Positions 54,246 to 64,000 of a stretch of 64,000 nt of DNA are shown one piece after another. The stretch comes from Sarcomyxa edulis (Eukaryota > Basidiomycota > Agaricomycetes > Agaricales > Mycenaceae), in the NCBI GenBank assembly GCA_009761415.1, contig QUOL01000012.1:186001-250000 (forward strand), written 5' to 3'. The translations under genes and the position numbers were made by a program. The notes under the pieces were generated by a model that was not told the DNA's origin, did not search any database, and saw nothing but the letters and a program-made list of their open reading frames with translations. Position 1 is the stretch's first letter. Each line of letters begins with the position of its first letter.

Positions 54246-55075
54246 CGTTTCGGAATCCAGTGCTAAGAGCGGTAAGTTTTTGCTCGATAACTCCATATCT
54301 GTAAGGCTGATGGTACGTTCTCTTGTCCAGCTTATATTGAAGGAGTACGATCAGTCCTCGATCCCAATCCCATGCCACCTGGTTTGTATCAGTATGGCGT
54401 CGTCGTATCGACTCCACAGCGAGAGATGAAGATCACCGCCCCCACCAAAGATAGGCATGACATATGGCTGAATGTGCGTATGATCTTGAGACCTTATTTA
54501 ACGCTGATAACCTGATACACAAAATTTATTGTAGGCTCTCAAGTATTTGCTCTCTCGACCTCCTGGAATGAATATCGCGTCTCCAGCAAATGCGACGGTA
54601 ACACCTCACAGTCCGGGATCTACATATAGGAGAATTCACCGATGACGAGCATCGCTTGCCAATGTTCGATACCCACAAATCCGACAACGGCGAGTTCGAC
54701 GCTACAGGGATTGAGATCCTGACCGGTGTCGTTGACGCAGCTGTTCTTGGGTAGGCTTCTTCTCAATAGACTTTTATCTTCTACTAATGCTTGTCTGGAT
54801 AGACCGACACGACTGGCAGCATCATGCTTATTACCGATGGCCGAACAACTGGTGAAACAATTGTCCGACTCTCTTGACCACGTTTTGAGCGTTCTATGGC
54901 ATTGCCTTGGCGACATGAGAGACGATTGTAGCTCTAGTGTTGGAGCTGTCAGGGATCTGCTAGGTTGGAATAGTTTGACGAGTCTCTGGAATTTGGGAAC
55001 GAGTCGCTTTCAGACGCATACGATAGCATAGTGTCCACGAGCGAGGCTGATGCAAAGGTAGTGGGTACGTCTTGA
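54246..55075 (+). pseudogene. Num1/Mcp5-type PH domain fragment
   Basis: Exons read NPVLRA, then (from about 54332) YIEGVRSVLDPNPMPPGLYQ, GVVVSTPQREMKITAPTKDR and HDIWLN. An intron at about 54474-54534 leads to ALKYLLSRPPGMNIASPANA. This is the second half of the PH domain found in fungal cortical dynein anchors of the Num1/Mcp5 type, which bind membrane phosphoinositides. The first half of the domain is missing. Downstream pieces (RLPMFDTHKSDNGEFD; ESLEFGNESLSDAYDS) look like its C-terminal tail. Same strand as the TBC fragment, with no spacer. Confidence 0.65.
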
Positions 55076-55560
55076 TGCTCTTGATTCTCCGATTGATGCT
55101 AACCTTTTGCATATCTAGTCTACGCGGTCGATGGATGATGAGATCGCAAGTGGAGGAGGGTGATATGTGTTCTCAAGAGGACTTCAAGCCGTACAACTCA
55201 TTCAAGAGTGTTCTTCAACAACGGGAACTCGCCGTTCACAAGGTAATCAATACACCTCCCTCGTCGCACTTTCTCGTATCGTATACTCACCCAATCTTCA
55301 TGGTATCATCTTCATCTACGACGACTATCTTCACCGTCACTCAGCATTCCTACCACTACGACTACCCCTCGAAATCCCTCCATCAAGTATCCCTAGGCCA
55401 ATTCTCTGCCGTTGCCCTCGCCTCTCCAACTGACGAACTAAGCCCAGAATTCTCACCACCACCCGAATCTTCACCCGTCCACCCACCCACAACCATCATA
55501 AGTCCCTCAGATCTCCCCGCCCAGCTCTACGCAAACCCCAAACTCTACGCTCTCCTCTGA
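55076..55560 (+). other. Open exon-like stretch, no known product
   Basis: Donor/acceptor-like signals near 55064 and 55120 and a frame to 55560 that is Ser/Pro-rich at its end. A frame DFKPYNSFKSVLQQRELAVH is the most protein-like part. Not recognised; it may be a further fragment of the joined block. Confidence 0.3.
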
Positions 55561-56120
55561 ACCTCGGGAACGACACGACGACTACTATGGCGTCGGCGTC
55601 GGCTGCTCCGAGTGTGGAGAGCACGACAATGAATTGGAATGGAGGATGACGGGGTGATGGGTGATGGGGACGCCGTTGAACGACGGTTGGGGTAGGCGAA
55701 AGCAGAGGAGCTGGATGGTACAGGTGAAGGTGTTCGAGATGCCGATGTACATGTAGAAGATAGTGGTACTTGACGCGTGTAGGTGCGGACGTGACTACAG
55801 TATGAACCAATGGCAGTCAAAATGGTGATCTAAAGTGTGGAGAATTGTACATACCTTGTCATAAAGACTATGATACGGGGCTTGAAGGTGATTTGACGGG
55901 TCTTTCTGGCAGCGAATTCCACGTAACCCAATTGTAACCCTGCACGAACAATTCACGAAAAGTTCGAGCAGCTCGAACTTTTATTCCCACGCTTCCCTCC
56001 ACATCCCCTGCTCTTTTACCACTGCGGACGCGTACTTTGCCTCCGTGTTACCTGTTGTCTGTCCTTTCAATATTATGTTGAGGTGTTGTGCTGATTTTAT
56101 GATTGATTACAGGTGCTTTA
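55561..56120. promoter_or_regulatory. Upstream region of the RGG gene
   Basis: No gene supported. It holds the palindrome at 55958-55982 and an intron-like end (TTACAG at 56107-56112) just before the ATG. Confidence 0.4.
55958..55982. promoter_or_regulatory. AAAGTTCGA palindrome, copy 2
   Basis: AAAAGTTCGAGC-A-GCTCGAACTTTT, a perfect 12-bp inverted repeat around one base. It differs from copy 1 (49929-49951) at only one central position. Confidence 0.6.
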
Positions 56121-57206
56121 ATGAGTCAGTCTGCTCTAAGTGACATCATCCCGGGGCACATATTGGATCTTATTAGGAATGAGCTTTCCGAGCATCTAGC
56201 GCGTCAAGATTCTCCGGGTCTTGCTTTTTTGCAACGCCTTCTACCTCCGGCACCCTCATCCGCTTTCCTTGACCACGCATCATCTTTGGAGACCTCCTCG
56301 GGAATAGATATCCTCACCCGTGCTCTATCCCCTTTGTCTGCGCTCTCGTCACCTCTCTTGTCACCTCTCTCGTCACCTCTCTCGTCACCGTCAAAATATA
56401 GTGCAGATCTCCCGGCACCGGTGTACACACTGGAAATAGGGTCTGATGATGCCAACGATGTCTTCGAATCGATCATCACACCTGGTTCATGCGGTGAGTT
56501 GACTTGCCAAGGCTGCTTGGATCGTTATGGGTTAGACGTTCTCCGCATACGAGGTGGAGCTCGGGGTAGGGGTAGGGGTGTAGGACGTGGGCGTGGAGTA
56601 GGAAGAGGGGCCGGAAGGGGTCGGGGTGGTCGGGGTGGTCGGGGTGGTCGAGGTGGTCGGGGTGGTCGAGGAGCTGGCAGGGGAGGGGCAGCAGGTGCAG
56701 GAGCTCAAGTCGGTATAGACGACTGCGAGAATCGGAATGCGAGGCGCCGTCGTGACCGTGCTCGCGCCCGTCAATTACAAGCTGTACGTCAAAGCCAAAC
56801 CAATGGTCAGGCTGCCGCTGCCGCAACGACTCGGACTCAAGGCACAGCTGCAACACAACCAGAGTCACAAGCAGGGTCTGGGGCTGCAGCTGGTGGATCA
56901 AGAGATGCAGATGAGAGGATGCTAAGTGGACCAGGTGGTGGGGCGGGTGGTGAGACTCTAATAGACTCGGCGCCATCCCGTACAGATAAAACTATTGATG
57001 TCGTCGATTTCTTTGGCCCAGTATTCTCGAGACTCGACACATCGGTGTATCTAAGAATATCAGGAACTGTCAACTATGCCCGACTACCAGCGGGCAGCGG
57101 CCAATCTAACCGCCAAAAAACATGTACGTCTAAGAAATCGCATCGGCCCATTCTACAGACTATATTGCAGGTCCCTGCCATTGACGAAATGAGTAGAAAT
57201 GAGTAG
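56121..57206 (+). CDS. RGG-box protein, probably nucleic-acid binding
   Basis: ATG at 56121 just after an acceptor-like TTACAG. The N-terminus is leucine-rich (SDIIPGHILDLIRNELSEHL), then a Ser/Pro/Leu repeat (SPLSSPLSS), then CGELTCQGCLDRYGLDVLRI. A long Arg/Gly tract (56556-56700; GRGRGGRGGRGG) follows, then RRRRDRARARQLQAVR and a Gln/Ala-rich tail. Arg/Gly boxes bind RNA or DNA and are often arginine-methylated. The overall architecture is not one I know; similar short proteins occur in transposon-rich mushroom regions. The frame is open and ends at 57206, though the last 40 codons may contain an intron. Confidence 0.5.
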   Translation: MSQSALSDIIPGHILDLIRNELSEHLARQDSPGLAFLQRLLPPAPSSAFLDHASSLETSSGIDILTRALSPLSALSSPLLSPLSSPLSSPSKYSADLPAPVYTLEIGSDDANDVFESIITPGSCGELTCQGCLDRYGLDVLRIRGGARGRGRGVGRGRGVGRGAGRGRGGRGGRGGRGGRGGRGAGRGGAAGAGAQVGIDDCENRNARRRRDRARARQLQAVRQSQTNGQAAAAATTRTQGTAATQPESQAGSGAAAGGSRDADERMLSGPGGGAGGETLIDSAPSRTDKTIDVVDFFGPVFSRLDTSVYLRISGTVNYARLPAGSGQSNRQKTCTSKKSHRPILQTILQVPAIDEMSRNE

Positions 57207-57491
57207 ATCGTCAGAGCTATCCCTTTTTCTGTCGACCAATCCTCGCGACAATCTAAGTTTCGTTGAACCTCCCAGATGCAGATTTCGGGTTTTTGAAGTC
57301 CCCAATATCATGGATGCAGGGATGCACGTCATCTGAGCTCAATAAGACCTGTTTCCTGAATAGATGCCCAGTGACTCGAAAACCATGCAGACATGTGTTC
57401 TATCTATTTCTTTGAACTGAGACAAAAAATCCAGCATTGAAGCATATTTAAATCCTGCAGCAGAGACAAGAAAGGAAGAATGGAAAAGAAA
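57207..57491. other. Short intergenic stretch between convergent genes
   Basis: No coding or repeat signal seen. Confidence 0.4.
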
Positions 57492-59028
57492 TCAAGATCT
57501 TTTGGGCCTAATATAAATGTTAGCTTGTGTAAGAGACTTTAATAAAGACCAATACCTCTTTGATATGACATAGGTGTCTCCACCTGCACTTCTCTTGCGC
57601 GACGCCTCACCAGATGCCCTAGAAAGCACAATGCTGTCAAGTTTGCAAACAGAAAGGATAATAATTGCTTACCTTCTCTGCAAAGCCTTAGAAACCTTGC
57701 ATCTAGGAACTAGAGCACAGTCTCTCATCTGCTCCAACACCCATGCAACATCTATCACCAACTCCTCCCAGCCTCTTTCAACCCCAACAGAATACCTCCA
57801 CCAATTGAGCACCATGAGAATCAACATGACTCCACAAGATCCACCTGTGTTTAAGGATCCCCAGTCCGTGATGTCCTCCAGTAGATCAAAAGGAAGGCGA
57901 TGAGGGGGTTGAACCTCCTGCCACCATGCTTTGCATTGATCTGGAAATTGCCCACTAATGGGCATTTCAGTCCAGGGCCTGCCATGTTTCATCCAGGTGC
58001 CAACTTCCGGGGGACGAGATGAAATGGGAAGCTTTGACATGGACTGGTAGGATTTGGTCAATAGATAAAGATAAAAATGCAAGATGAGCATACCTTGAAC
58101 CCTGGCAATTTTCGCACTTTCTCTAATGCAACCCAAGCTTCCACACATCTTGCCCAACCTGGCCCCCAATCTTTGGTTGCAGTGAAAAACTTGAAAGCTG
58201 CTTTCACCCCAGGAGACCATCCAGATTGATCAATGCTGTCCCTGAGAGTACAGATGGCAGATGAAGCCGCATTCGAGGGACTCTGAGAATGCCCTGCGCC
58301 CGTGGAAGCTCCTGGGGCGTTGTTGGCATTAGAGAAAGGGCCGCCGTTTGTGTTCCCTTGTGAGGATGTCGATGTTGAGGAGGTCGATGATGAGGAGGTC
58401 GAGGATGAGGAGGTCGAGGATGAGGAGGTCGATGATGAGGAGGTCGATGATGAGGAGGTCGATGATGAGGAGGTCGAGGAGGTCGAGGAGGTCGAGGAAT
58501 TTTGTTCACCATTGGAGCTCGTTGACTGCGAACCATCCTCTGGATTGGCTAAATCAACCGCGTCAATGTCCTTGTCAGTAGAAGAAAAAGAAGTTTGAAA
58601 ATTACAACGCACCAAAGGAATTAGGAAAGAAAGAAGAGACTGCCTCTGTGAACCCAATGTAGTCAAAGTCCTTGAGCCAAGTCTGAGAAATACTTGTGCG
58701 GGAATGTACACTAAAATCTTTATGTTAGCCAAAGAAAAATCTTGACGGGCATATCAAACTTACTTATTGACTCCAACCTTTCCCCCCTCACTTTTGATGG
58801 GCTCCACAAGTGTCAAGACCGCGTGACGTCCGAATCTTTCAGCAATGGCGTCGACAAGATGAACGAGAACCTCTTCAGCTGGTTGAGGATCTCTACAAAG
58901 AACAAACAGTAAGCCCCCCAAAAAGCAGGAAATATAGAAAACCAAACCAACTTGGTATCATCCTCAAGCTTAAGGGTGCCGTGAGCTAAGGAGTTGAGAA
59001 AGAAGGCAGCAATTTTCTCGCGCGCCAT
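57492..59028 (-). CDS. Uncharacterised basidiomycete family protein with Ser/Thr linker
   Basis: ATG at 59028 (MAREKIAAFFLNSLAHGTLK). An intron at about 58952-58910 leads to PAEEVLVHLVDAIAERFGRH; further exons follow with an intron near 58760-58710. A (TSSSS)n linker lies at 58500-58366. The conserved part follows: SGWSPGVKAAFKFFTATKDW, then after an intron (about 58095-58045) SRPPEVGTWMKHGRPWTEMP, QCKAWWQEVQPPHRL and CGVMLILMVLNWW. An intron at 57670-57620 precedes a basic tail. This resembles a family amplified in Agaricomycete genomes, with W-rich segments and no known function. The splice sites checked are in phase. The hAT element begins 94 bp upstream of the ATG. Confidence 0.55.
58366..58498. 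repeat. 15-bp minisatellite in the Ser/Thr linker
   Basis: Unit GATGAGGAGGTCGAT, about eight copies, with a few shortened units at the right end. On minus it encodes TSSSS repeats. Confidence 0.9.
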
Positions 59029-59121
59029 GAGAAGTCGCGAAGTCGGTGCTTGGGAGAGGACGTCTGATCGACTGGGAACGAGGACTATGTTCGCGAACCG
59101 TTCGCCGAACGTGTGGCTGTG

Positions 59122-61049
59122 TAGTGTTGCCGCCGAGGCGAGTTTTCCTCGAGGTAGACTCGACTCGACTCGTGCATACAGGTAACTCGAAGTGTCGAGT
59201 CGAGTTGTCACTCGCGAGTTACCGAGTTAGGTACCTAATATAGAAGGAATGATGTCACCCTCTCTTATCGCGATGCCATCGTGAATTGACGCGATGTCGA
59301 GTTCAGTGTTCAGCGCGACTATCCTCCTCCTAGTCCTCTATACTACTGAGAGAGGCCTCGTTACAATCCAGGTAGCTATGCAATGCCTCATAGAACACCT
59401 GGACCCACCGCTTAGATACCCATTCTGGAAATCGGACCATATTTTCCCAATATTTCGCAAGATAAATAGCTCGATGACCCATATGCTGGGGGCCAGTGCT
59501 ATGACTTCGGGCAATGACTTATCATACCTCTTATTCAATGAGAACTCTGCATCTTTTCAACAACAGCTATCCACTCATACGGGCTCACAGATCCAATCCA
59601 GTTCACAGCCTGCTCCGAGTCTGCCACCACAATCTCAGTCCGCGCCACATCCGACTCCTTCGTACTAAAGTTCTCAGGATGGCTCTCTTCAGCCTCTTCA
59701 GAAAAATCATTATTCGTCACAAATCAACTGGCATGGTACTCTGATGCCTGGATATTCTCCTGCCGCGGCTCTTCCTCCGAATCATGTCTATCATACCCAG
59801 TATCCATCGGGTCTCGTTGTACCTCAATACTATGCGACTCACCCTCAGATTGCTGAGAATTTCGTTCTCCAGAACACCACAGCTGCCGTTGTCAACCACA
59901 ACCAAGGTCCCGGAACGACTACTGCAACGGGTTCCGGCCGGGGTGGCAAACGGAAAGCACCTGCGAGAAGTCGCCCGCAAAAACGCCAGCGGATCGAAAT
60001 ACCTGCGGGAGCTCCACAAACTGCGTTTATCTGTGGTGTAGGACCCTCCGCTTCTACAACGGACAGTTCCGAGTCTTCGAGTTCGTCGTCGGCACCGCCG
60101 CTGCCTCCCGAACCTCACATTCCTACAGTTGCACCTACGGAAGCTTATTCGTCCCTCAAAAGACGAACGATCTTGTCGACAGGTGCTACTGATGTCTGGT
60201 ATTTCATCCGCGCCCTCGATTCTGACCAGAAACTCAAACTCGGGGCCAACATCGCCAGCCGTAGAACCTGAACCCTCCCAAGAGCTTTCGAATGAAGAAT
60301 CGATTACTCGGGAGGCTCTTGAACGTGTAAACGACTGTAAGGAAGCAGAGATAGAACTTCGTAGGTACGAGGAAGACGGTTTGTTGACCCATTGTGCTCG
60401 TACAACCGATTTGGTCAGTTTCTGGGAGGTGAGTGAGATTTTGCCGTTACTTATCGAGGATTCAAGCTGAAATATGCTTCTATAGTTGAACGAGAGAATC
60501 TACCCACTTCTGTTTTCCGTCGCGATGGATATACTACCGGTGCAAGCTTCTGCCGTCCCTTGCGAGAGAATCTTCTCCTCTAGCAAGGAGACATGTACTC
60601 TTCGCCGTAATCGCCTTTCGCCGGGCCTTCTAGAAGCTTCCCAGATCCTCAAGTTTGCCTACAAACAAGACCGGCTTGATTTCACTGCAGATTTTCTTGC
60701 GAAAGAAGAGGACTACAGCATCGAGGGGGAGGTCACAGAACGGGCGGTGCGAGAACTGATTGCATCAGGAGACATCAAGGAACTCGAGCAATTATTCAAG
60801 AACGCAGATGCATTGGTACGGGGAACTAATTAGTATAGTACAATTAATAATAACTAGGCAGTGTCGAGTCCAAAGTCTCGATACGCGTCGTTGACGCGTT
60901 GAGCACCTGAGCGATCTGATTGGCTGGCCAGTCGGTCCGGCCAGTTCCCACACCTCTCGATCGGCGACTCGACTCGAGAAAACTCGACATTTCGAGTTAC
61001 ACACGAGTTATCCACTCGACTCACCTCGACTCGACTCGCGGCAACACTA
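59122..61049 (+). mobile_element. hAT element with internal deletion
   Basis: 1928 bp. Left end TAGTGTTGCCGCCGAGGCGA, right end (complement) TAGTGTTGCCGCGAGTCGAG, giving 11-12 bp of terminal repeat followed by CGAGTCGAGT-rich subterminal repeats on both sides. Left flank is TGGCTGTG (59114-59121). The same 8-mer occurs 4 bp after the right end (61054-61061). The transposase inside has lost its catalytic core. Confidence 0.8.
59744..60838 (+). pseudogene. hAT transposase lacking its catalytic core
   Basis: 59744-60240 is a low-complexity N-terminus ending in GATDVWYFIRALDSDQKLKL, which in fungal hAT transposases precedes the BED-type zinc finger. Instead of the zinc finger and RNase-H-like core the sequence jumps near 60250-60265 to the C-terminus: TREALERVNDCKEAEIELRR, then after an intron (about 60429-60485) the dimerisation region LNERIYPLLFSVAMDILPVQ, ASAVPCERIFSSSKETC and LLEASQILKFAYKQ, ending at 60838 or just before. 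A product could dimerise but not cut DNA. Confidence 0.8.
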
Positions 61050-61061
61050 AGCCTGGCTGTG

Positions 61062-61377
61062 TTAGTGTTGCCGTCGAGGCGAGTTAAGCTCGACTCAGTA
61101 GTGTTTAGTCAAAGGCATGGTTATTTTGGCACTGCTTATCAAAGACAAATGCCGGTCACTGACAAGTATTTATTTCGGGTGGACATCCAGCGCTATCAAG
61201 ATGACAGCAGAAGACCCAATTATGGGTGTCGGTGTCTTCTGATTTGTGAAAGGCGTACCAAGCGTTCCGTGACGAGCCGAAATTATTGATAAGGATCCCA
61301 ATGTTCAGAGGGTATCCGTATTGATTGCGATTATAAGTATTGTCGTTGATGAGTATGTCTGAATATCGTTTGGAATA
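61062..61377. other. Second hAT left end and remnant sequence
   Basis: TTAGTGTTGCCGTCGAGGCG at 61063-61082 repeats the left end of the hAT element, again preceded by TGGCTGTG, and soon diverges. The rest, up to the next element, has no recognised gene. Confidence 0.5.
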
Positions 61378-62039
61378 ATAGAGAGTTTGCGAAAGCCACC
61401 GGTGGCTTATGTAAGCCACCCATGGCTGGTTTTCGCTTGCGATTTTCAATGGCTTTTGAATGGCTTTACCCTCTTTCGTAGTCCTATTCCTCTTCATCGA
61501 ACGAATACCTCAATTCCATTTCATCTCTAATCCATCACGAACCAAGCATAGATCATCTTCCAGGTCCATACTTCCCCATCGGAAGGCTACCGTTCTGACC
61601 TGACACTGCGAAACAAGATGGTTTTCCTGGACAATAGCTGGATCTACTATGATGGCGAAGGACAGTTTCCTCACCACCTTCTGAATTATTACGATTACCC
61701 AGTGTTCTCCCATCTATGCTGTTGATGTTTTCCCCGTCCTTCGTCCTCAAATCACTCTGTACTGCTGTCTAGTCTATGTCCTTCAGTACGTATCAAATAT
61801 ATCATGGGTATGTTTCTGGATGCGTGAAATCTATGTGTGAGGTCCATATTTTGGAGTCTGAGGTGATGAGCATCACTCGAAGTTACGAGTGAATTGACGA
61901 GACTGCGTTGAGTCTACTCGAACGTCCCTCGGGCGACGCTCGGGGATCTCGATTACTCGATTAGGCTATTCAGCGGAGCCATCCGGCGGCTTTTCGCAAC
62001 AACCAAAAGCCACCCAATGGCTTACCGCAAACTCTCTAT
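61378..62039. mobile_element. MITE with TA target site
   Basis: 662 bp, ATAGAGAGTTTGCG...CGCAAACTCTCTAT, flanked by TA on both sides (61376-61377 and 62040-62041). Inner ends carry AAGCCACC/GGTGGCTT repeats. It has no coding capacity for a transposase. Tc1/mariner-like by target site. Confidence 0.75.
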
Positions 62040-62082
62040 TAATGCTGATGGCCGAACACAGAAAAACTTCAGCTGTGACTAG

Positions 62083-63225
62083 TTGACTGATAGTGCAGCT
62101 GCTGTTATTTCGCACTTCAAGTATTGCCATGAGAAGCGAGATCGAGACCGACGAGAGGCCCTGAACAGAGTGTGGCAAAGACGAAGGCTAGCTGAGACAA
62201 ACTTGGCGCCGAACGCACGAGAACGTATCCCGTACTTTGTGGCCGAACGGGGCCTTAATTTACATACTAACCACCAAACCCTAAACCTCCTCGAAGTTCT
62301 GCAATGTATGAGACCTCCTTTGTCACCAATCTCCCGTCTGCAGATGCCTCTGCATCAACCCCCGCTTCTGCTGGTTCGATATCTGTCCCACCTGCCAATT
62401 CCCCGAGATGTATCATAACGCGGCAAAAACGTACCATTCTACAATTGACTGAAGAACTTTTCGCGACCCAGAAAGTTGTGGACACACTTCAAGTAGAGCT
62501 TAGAGGGACTAATGCAGACGTAGGAGACCTGAGGAACGAGATTCTCACCATCAAGAGACAATTCTTGAAGGCTAAGGATGTGCTGGTCAATAAAGTATCT
62601 AATTTGGAACAAAGGTGCGTATGCTTTTAGTGAAAAACGAAAGCATCCTGACCGTGTAATAGATGGTCCCCAGATTCTACGGCATGCACAACATCATCTG
62701 GTGCTGACTCCAGAACCTCAGTCATTCCGGATGCTACTGCTACTGCAACTGTCACAGGTAAGCTCAAATTGAGCTCAAACGTCTCTCGTGTCCTTAACAT
62801 CCTGAAAAATCTTGCTTTGTTCATCAGAACACCTGCCTGTCCGGCGCGGAAGGCCCCTTCGTCGCGAAGGTGCCATGATTATACATGGGCCTCCTTACAT
62901 TGCTGAAAAATACTCGCCCCAGCCTGCTTCTACACCATCCATTCCACAAGTGCCTACACCCACCCCGACTCCTCCAGTCCCAAATAAGCCGTGTCAGCCA
63001 TTAAAGACCGCTAGAAAGCGAGTCAGAGCTTCGGATGACGAGTCTGTGGTTGTGTCTTTTTCCTCCGACACGTCCACTAATCCCAGCAAGAAAACACGGG
63101 CCGAAGGCAGAAAGGAGAAGCCAAAAATGGCTGCTACTATATGGTCCGGGAGATTGCGAATTCGCCGTTCACCATCTACGAGCAATAGTAGGTCTAGATC
63201 TGATTCTGGTTCTTTTATTGTCTGA
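62083..63225 (+). CDS. Coiled-coil and AT-hook-like protein, partial
   Basis: Exons: to about 62305 (SHFKYCHEKRDRDRREALNR), 62345-62614 with a coiled-coil stretch (ILQLTEELFATQKVVDTLQV, LRNEILTIKRQFLKAKDVLV), about 62664-62758, and 62829-63225 (RRGRPLRREGAMIIHGPPYI; basic Ser-rich end). RRGRPLRR contains the RGRP core of AT-hooks, which bind the minor groove of AT-rich DNA. Introns are canonical. The 5' side may be cut by the MITE at 62041. Product not recognised; possibly a chromatin-associated or transposon-borne protein. Confidence 0.45.
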
Positions 63226-64000
63226 CAGGAAATGAGCCCTGCTGAGTCTTGTGGACTGGCACTGTGTATATACCCCATCTAAGATCCTATTACCACTTTT
63301 TCTCTTCATTCGAAATTTCTGGGAGGGCGAGGGAGGGTCCGAGAGCTGAGAGGGAGGGTCCGAGAGCTGATGTTCTTCATCTATTCCAGTACTTTACGAA
63401 AGTTTAATAAGACCTCATTGAATGGTACTAGACAATGAATCATTTGGATAGTAAGTAAAGCACTAGAGAGTAAACTGTCATCCCCTTCAGTGGTTAAACA
63501 AGTTCCATAATCTTGCTTCCGCATACTTCGATCCAGGAAGCAAAATCTGAAGGAACAAGTTCATGCTAGTATACGTCTTGTGTAGTTGAAGCGATAGAGC
63601 GAGGAATGAGCGGAGAAGGACTGGGAAGGACTGGAACTTGGACTAGGGATGCTTGAGACCGCCACTGCCGAATTGCACGCCCTGCCTGAGTACTAGTGTA
63701 AACCCGCATGAAGACTTCAGTGTCGCAGCGTCTGTCTCGATGCTTCGAGCCCTCTTCTATATCGCTACCGAGTGCTACTCTCCGTTCCATCCAGTTGCAC
63801 CAGTCCCTGAAGCCTAACACTGAGATAGCAGGCAGTTTGGAGGTGGATGCACGGGCTGTGGGGGGAATCAAGTAGGGGATGTGTTGTTGGTACAGGCTCT
63901 GTATACTGATAGCGGGTACGGGTAGTGAGATTACGCAATCATATATGATGCTTTGTACTCACCTTCTCCACTGAAGACACTCTGTTTCGGCAACAACGAC
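63226..64000. other. Terminal stretch, no gene assigned
   Basis: A 30-bp direct repeat (GAGGGAGGGTCCGAGAGCTG) occurs twice at about 63325-63375. A minus frame at 63871-63566 lacks recognisable motifs and could be an exon of a gene beyond the window. Confidence 0.35.

Noticed and set aside
58302..58598. Plus-strand acidic EEVDD-repeat frame
   Set aside because: It is the opposite-strand reading of the minisatellite within the minus-strand gene.

Overview
The window reads as nuclear DNA of a mushroom-forming basidiomycete (Agaricomycetes). Introns are short (about 40-60 nt) with GT..AG ends. Plavaka-type transposase, Crypton/Ndc10-like recombinase, Rtc4-domain and F-box genes sit among heavy transposon debris, and a piece of fungal mitochondrial DNA is embedded in it. 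It is accessory, transposon-dominated sequence: few genes look intact and most are cut or decayed.

Layout. 1-13233: two inverted arms (1-4533 and 8701-13233) that appear identical surround a 4.2 kb spacer. The spacer holds a degraded Plavaka transposon whose last exon is split by an apparently intact Tc1/mariner element (4953-6529). Each arm carries a non-autonomous element (family A) and the 5' half of an unknown Ser/Pro-rich gene. That gene's leader and one intron contain six hairpins with a near-invariant 14-nt loop. 11521-14581: the right-arm copy of this gene, cut by element C (14582-17377). 17378-18946: repeats and a truncated gene with an HxD...H oxygenase-like motif. 19320-22365: a mitochondrial insertion carrying two exons of large-subunit rRNA and parts of three group I introns with LAGLIDADG fragments. 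22700-30650: decayed genes, elements B and A, and a decayed integrase-type gene. 30749-36711: an Rtc4-domain gene and an F-box gene, divergent and separated by a second B element. 37725-42277: gene fragments split by element D, plus a divergent gene pair. 42963-45564: an intact-looking tyrosine recombinase gene. 46.3-49.4 kb: GC-rich block, small repeats, gene fragments, and an F-box/LRR-like gene. 50-55.1 kb: broken FHA, TBC and Num1/Mcp5-type PH genes joined head to tail. 56.1-64 kb: an RGG-box gene, a basidiomycete family gene with a Ser/Thr linker, a deleted hAT element, a MITE and a coiled-coil/AT-hook gene.

How it fits together. The dominant system is one family of 1.7-2.8 kb elements with terminal repeat CATCAGGAAAA and variable 2-bp target duplications (TA, CA, TC, TG). 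The intact end of the Plavaka element (CAGCAGGAAAAATCCC) closely resembles these termini, so the non-autonomous copies were probably mobilised by Plavaka transposase. The copy in this window can no longer supply it. The least explained signals are the constant-loop hairpin arrays, the fused FHA-TBC-PH block, and the inverted duplication that ends exactly at a transposon border.
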